From the NCBI GenBank assembly GCA_001275005.1, contig JWZX01001399.1:1-19504 (forward strand): a stretch of 19,504 nucleotides of DNA, written 5' to 3'. The notes beneath the pieces were generated by a model. That model was not told the origin of the DNA. It made no database searches and saw only the letters and a list, made by a program, of their open reading frames with translations. The position numbers and the translations under genes are program-made. Source of the DNA: Chrysochromulina tobinii. Taxonomy: Eukaryota; Haptophyta; Prymnesiales; Chrysochromulinaceae. Positions 17,031 to 19,504 of the stretch are shown here, piece by piece (the first letter of the stretch is position 1; each line of letters opens with the position of its first letter).

Positions 17031-18897
17031 CTACGGTACGCGTTGGGGGCACAACAGCAGATGTGGCCCGATTGAGCAGAGGCCCCCAACGAGCGCGGCC
17101 ACGCCGCACCAAAGGGCCGACCGCCTCTCGTGCGTCGGCTGCTCTAGTCGTCGACGTTGCACCTGCGCAGTGAGCCACGCGTCCTTATGCGCGGCAGCCT
17201 TGGAACCCGCCGCCGCTGCCGGTGGCGTTGGTGATCTCGCTCCTGCTGCCACCTGCGCCACGGTGGTCGTCGGAGCTCTCGCGCCTGCGTCCGCCTTCTT
17301 GTCGCCGGTTTTCTGCTCGTAGTTCCTGTGCCGTTCGTATTTGCTCGCAACTCTGGCTAGCCAGTCTCGGAAGCGAATCGGTTTCACCGACCGATCGGTG
17401 AGTGCCGTGATGGGCAGCTTCTCAAGCCAGGCCGTCGGCGCGGGCCGGAAGAAAAAGGTGGCCGCCACGCGCCGGCCGAGGCCCGAGGGGTTGGTCGAAG
17501 CGACGCGGTGCTTCGCTGCGGGATACAGCCCTCCAGTGATGCGATCGAGCACGGCACCGACCAGGACGGTGACCACTCCGTGACCATGCGAAGCAACAAC
17601 AAGCCACTCGCCCTCGGCACCTCGATCTCCCGTGGACTCGGCACCTCGATCTCCCGTGGGCTCGGCACATCGATCTCCCGTGGGCTCGGCCGTGGGTTCG
17701 GTGCCGCCACTCACCTCGTCACTCACTCCGCTGCTGCTGCTCCGCCTGCCAGCTACGCTACCGCCCGCGCCAGCGCCTCGTTGTCTCCTCGGGCGCAAGT
17801 ATTCCAATCCCAGGGCACCCGGCCGCACGCCAGGCACGTCATGCACGATGAGGGAGATCAGAGACGGGTCCGTATGCACCGGCAGCAGCACCTGCACGCG
17901 AGTAAGTCCAACAGGACTCGGTGAAGCAAGGAAATGGGTGATTCGGCCGCAACATGCAAGGCAAGGCAGCAGCGGCCGAGACAGGCGTGCGCGCAGGGTC
18001 GAGGCGGCCGTCCGCAGGCTGGTGGCATTGGCTCAGTAAACCTCCTTACGGAGGCTGAGGAAGGCGTTCTACTCAACGGAGAGTATCCTCAAATCTGGAG
18101 GGCAAGTTCCAGTCATCCTCGCCAGCCGAGCCGAGCCGGGGTCGTGCGCGCTGGCGCCACAGGAGGCTGGCAGCAGGTGGCGGGAAGACAGGGGAGCCGC
18201 AGGGCCACTTCCTCAGACTGGTGCCAGCGTAAGATGTGACTTCACCGCTGTGCGCTCCGTCGGTAATTCCAATATGTCGCATTCGTCACCGGAAGAGCTT
18301 GCAGGCGGCAGCCGCCTGCCTGCCAGAGTGCGGTGAACAGTGGGAACCGGCGCGTACCTGCTTGCCGTCTGCTGTGACTGCTTGAGGTGGTGCCGCATCG
18401 GGCACATAACGCTTGACGTGCCATTGCGAGCTTTGCGCGATTGGGCCGAGCGTGCGCTCGAACCAGTCGGCGGGCAGCTGCAAGCGCCGTTCGAGTGCCG
18501 AGAGGATGTCTCTGCACAGACCGTGCGCAGTGGCAAAGAAGGCGGCCATCTCTGCCGCGAAATGCCCTTCACTGTCAAGGTCGAAGATGACTCCATTGGA
18601 GAAGACGATGCCCTCACGGCAGACATTGTACTGGGAAAGGGCACCCGCTGCATGCAGGCCACTCGCGCCGGCCGAATCCGCCTCTGGCCGAATGGGCAAC
18701 GCATGGTTGCCATTTCTGGCGAGTTCAAGTCCAGCTGCAGCCGCGGAGAAGCCGCGAGCGTGCGAAGCAGCCTGTGTGTCTGAGACAAACAGCGACGCAC
18801 AGCCAGACGTCTCAAGTGACGATATGCAATCATCAATAGCACTTGCGTCACGCGGCCCTAGGTCGAGTGCCCCGCTGCGCCCGCCCCCTTCGCTCAT
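17031..18897 (-). CDS. 2OG-Fe(II) oxygenase, isopenicillin-N-synthase-like (two exons)
   Basis: Exons 18897-18358 and 17891-17031 give 466 residues. Exon 1 holds the N-terminal helices (FFATAHGLCRDILSALE, LPADWFE) and ends SSQWHVKRYVPD...TADGKQ. Exon 2 starts VLLPVHTDPSLISLIVHD. Fe(II) ligands are H186, D188 and H308 (KHRV); R321 (RRVAATFFFRP) is at the 2-oxoglutarate Arg position, but the usual RxS serine is Ala. SHGHGVVTVLVGAVLDRITGG (281-301) matches the core strands. An insertion at about 212-272 contains TGDRGAE repeats. DWLARVASKYERHRNYE ends the catalytic fold, and a 100-residue tail ends in a hydrophobic stretch (about 443-465) that might be a tail anchor. The start is the first ATG in frame; the frame stays open upstream to 19113 without ATG. 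The family oxidises small molecules, plant-type hormones or peptides; the substrate here is unknown. Confidence 0.85.
17617..17688 (-). repeat. 24-bp coding minisatellite, three units
   Basis: Units 17617-17640, 17641-17664 and 17665-17688 (GCACCTCGATCTCCCGTGG..) differ by one or two bases and encode the AEPTGDRG/AESTGDRG repeats in the oxygenase insertion. The expansion sits in a surface loop between conserved strands. Confidence 0.93.
17892..18357 (-). other. Intron of the 2OG oxygenase gene (466 nt)
   Basis: The donor CAG|GTACGC at 18357 and acceptor CGTGCAG at 17892 join GKQ to VLLPVHTDPS in phase 0, which is the order expected in the family. The retained frame stops at 18286. The intron is longer than the others in the window and carries a CCTCC-TTAC-GGAGG hairpin (about 18041-18054). 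I saw no extra exon in it. Confidence 0.8.
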
Positions 18898-19504
18898 GCA
18901 CGGTGCCCTGCACGCGTGCGGGCCGCGCGGTCCACGTGACCTTCGAAAGCGCTGTTTCAAGCCAACGCTTCGTCGCTTTCCCTCTTCCACGAGGGTCGTC
19001 TTCCCCTCTTCCCCTCGACCCAGCGAGGTTCCATCTTGGGCGCTTGGCGCTTTATCTACATGTACATAATTGGCGCATGCTCCCAGGACCCGAGGCACAG
19101 TGAGCAGCGCCAAGAAGATTTAGCTTTTAGGCGCTCGGAGCCCCTCAGCCCCAGTGTGTGCAAAGTGTGTGCTGTGACTGTTATACTGTGACGCCCCGAG
19201 ATGGGGCGACGCCGGCAATGGACGCCGGATGCACGCGCGCGCGGGGTTCTTAATTAGATTGATCATGGCGCGGGCGGGGACCGACCCCGGGTCAGTCGTA
19301 TAAAACAGCTGCAAGGGAAACCTTTCTCATGACTCACGAATCACGGCGCTTCGTTCCGTTGTTTACCGTTGTGTGATGATACGTTCATCGGTTCATGAAC
19401 AATGGGTAGGTACCACTTGTCGCGGACCGACGGGGGGGCGCGTTCCCTCGTGGGGCAACTTGATTACGAACTAGGCGGCAGCAAGGCGGTCAAATGATGC
19501 ACAT
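18898..19504. other. Right-edge spacer: presumed oxygenase promoter and start of another transcription unit
   Basis: No supported gene. A hairpin CGCCCC-GAGAT-GGGGCG lies at 19192-19208 and an AT-rich TTAATTAGATTGATCA at 19250-19265. A plus-strand TATA-like box lies at 19299. Downstream, ATG 19402 opens a 31-codon frame (MGRYHLSRTDGGARSLVG...) ending at 19497. It could be a first exon whose donor lies at or beyond the edge, but I do not recognise it. Confidence 0.4.
19299..19305 (+). promoter_or_regulatory. TATA-like box (TATAAAA)
   Basis: TATAAAA in an otherwise GC-rich context, preceded by GTCAGTCG, about 100 bp upstream of ATG 19402. It suggests a plus-strand promoter for a gene to the right. 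Single motif, so weak evidence. Confidence 0.35.

Noticed and set aside
19192-19208. CGCCCC-GAGAT-GGGGCG hairpin as a transcription terminator
   Set aside because: No bacterial context and no T-run. In a eukaryotic spacer this alone does not support a terminator.

Overview
The window looks like nuclear DNA of a GC-rich unicellular alga. A haptophyte fits best, although other protist algae are possible. The reasons are spliced genes with short GT-AG introns, long Ser/Pro/Pro linkers, Cys-rich modules ending in DCGPR, many short tandem repeats inside coding regions, and gene families found only in eukaryotes (SPX-VTC, ZSWIM2-type E3, PX adaptor). There are no operons, bacterial ribosome sites, rRNA, tRNA or CRISPR that I can see. 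Assignment is by reading the translations; no database search was run.

Layout from left to right. (1) Minus strand, 59-1217, cut by the left edge: an SPX plus tunnel-metalloenzyme (VTC4-like) polyphosphate polymerase. (2) A 955-bp divergent intergenic region with a perfect 70-bp direct repeat and a pentanucleotide satellite. (3) Plus strand, 2173-3903: a DUF202 (VTC1-like) three-helix membrane domain fused to a beta-propeller-like domain. (4) Plus strand, 4141-6704: a SWIM-RING-ZZ ubiquitin ligase resembling ZSWIM2, with a frame change that needs an intron. (5) A 1-kb spacer with a degenerate duplicated block. (6) Plus strand, 7728-11427: a large pentameric ligand-gated ion channel with a Cys-rich/Pro-rich extracellular extension, a fifth membrane helix and a cytosolic EF-hand. 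(7) Minus strand, 12373-16101: a UIM-UBA-NPF-PX endosomal adaptor with a long Ala/Glu/Lys repeat rod. (8) A spacer holding a hairpin-rich block between 15-bp direct repeats. (9) Minus strand, 17031-18897: an isopenicillin-N-synthase-like 2OG-Fe(II) oxygenase in two exons. (10) A right-edge spacer with a TATA-like box.

The clearest functional link is the divergent pair at the left. The SPX-VTC polymerase makes polyphosphate from ATP under inositol-pyrophosphate control. DUF202 domains form the membrane channel of the VTC complex in yeast. The neighbouring DUF202-propeller protein may therefore be an unusual partner subunit in an acidocalcisome or vacuole membrane. The most novel single gene is the channel: its helix order predicts that a Ca2+-binding module sits on the cytosolic side of a Cys-loop-family receptor, which the usual four-helix topology does not allow.
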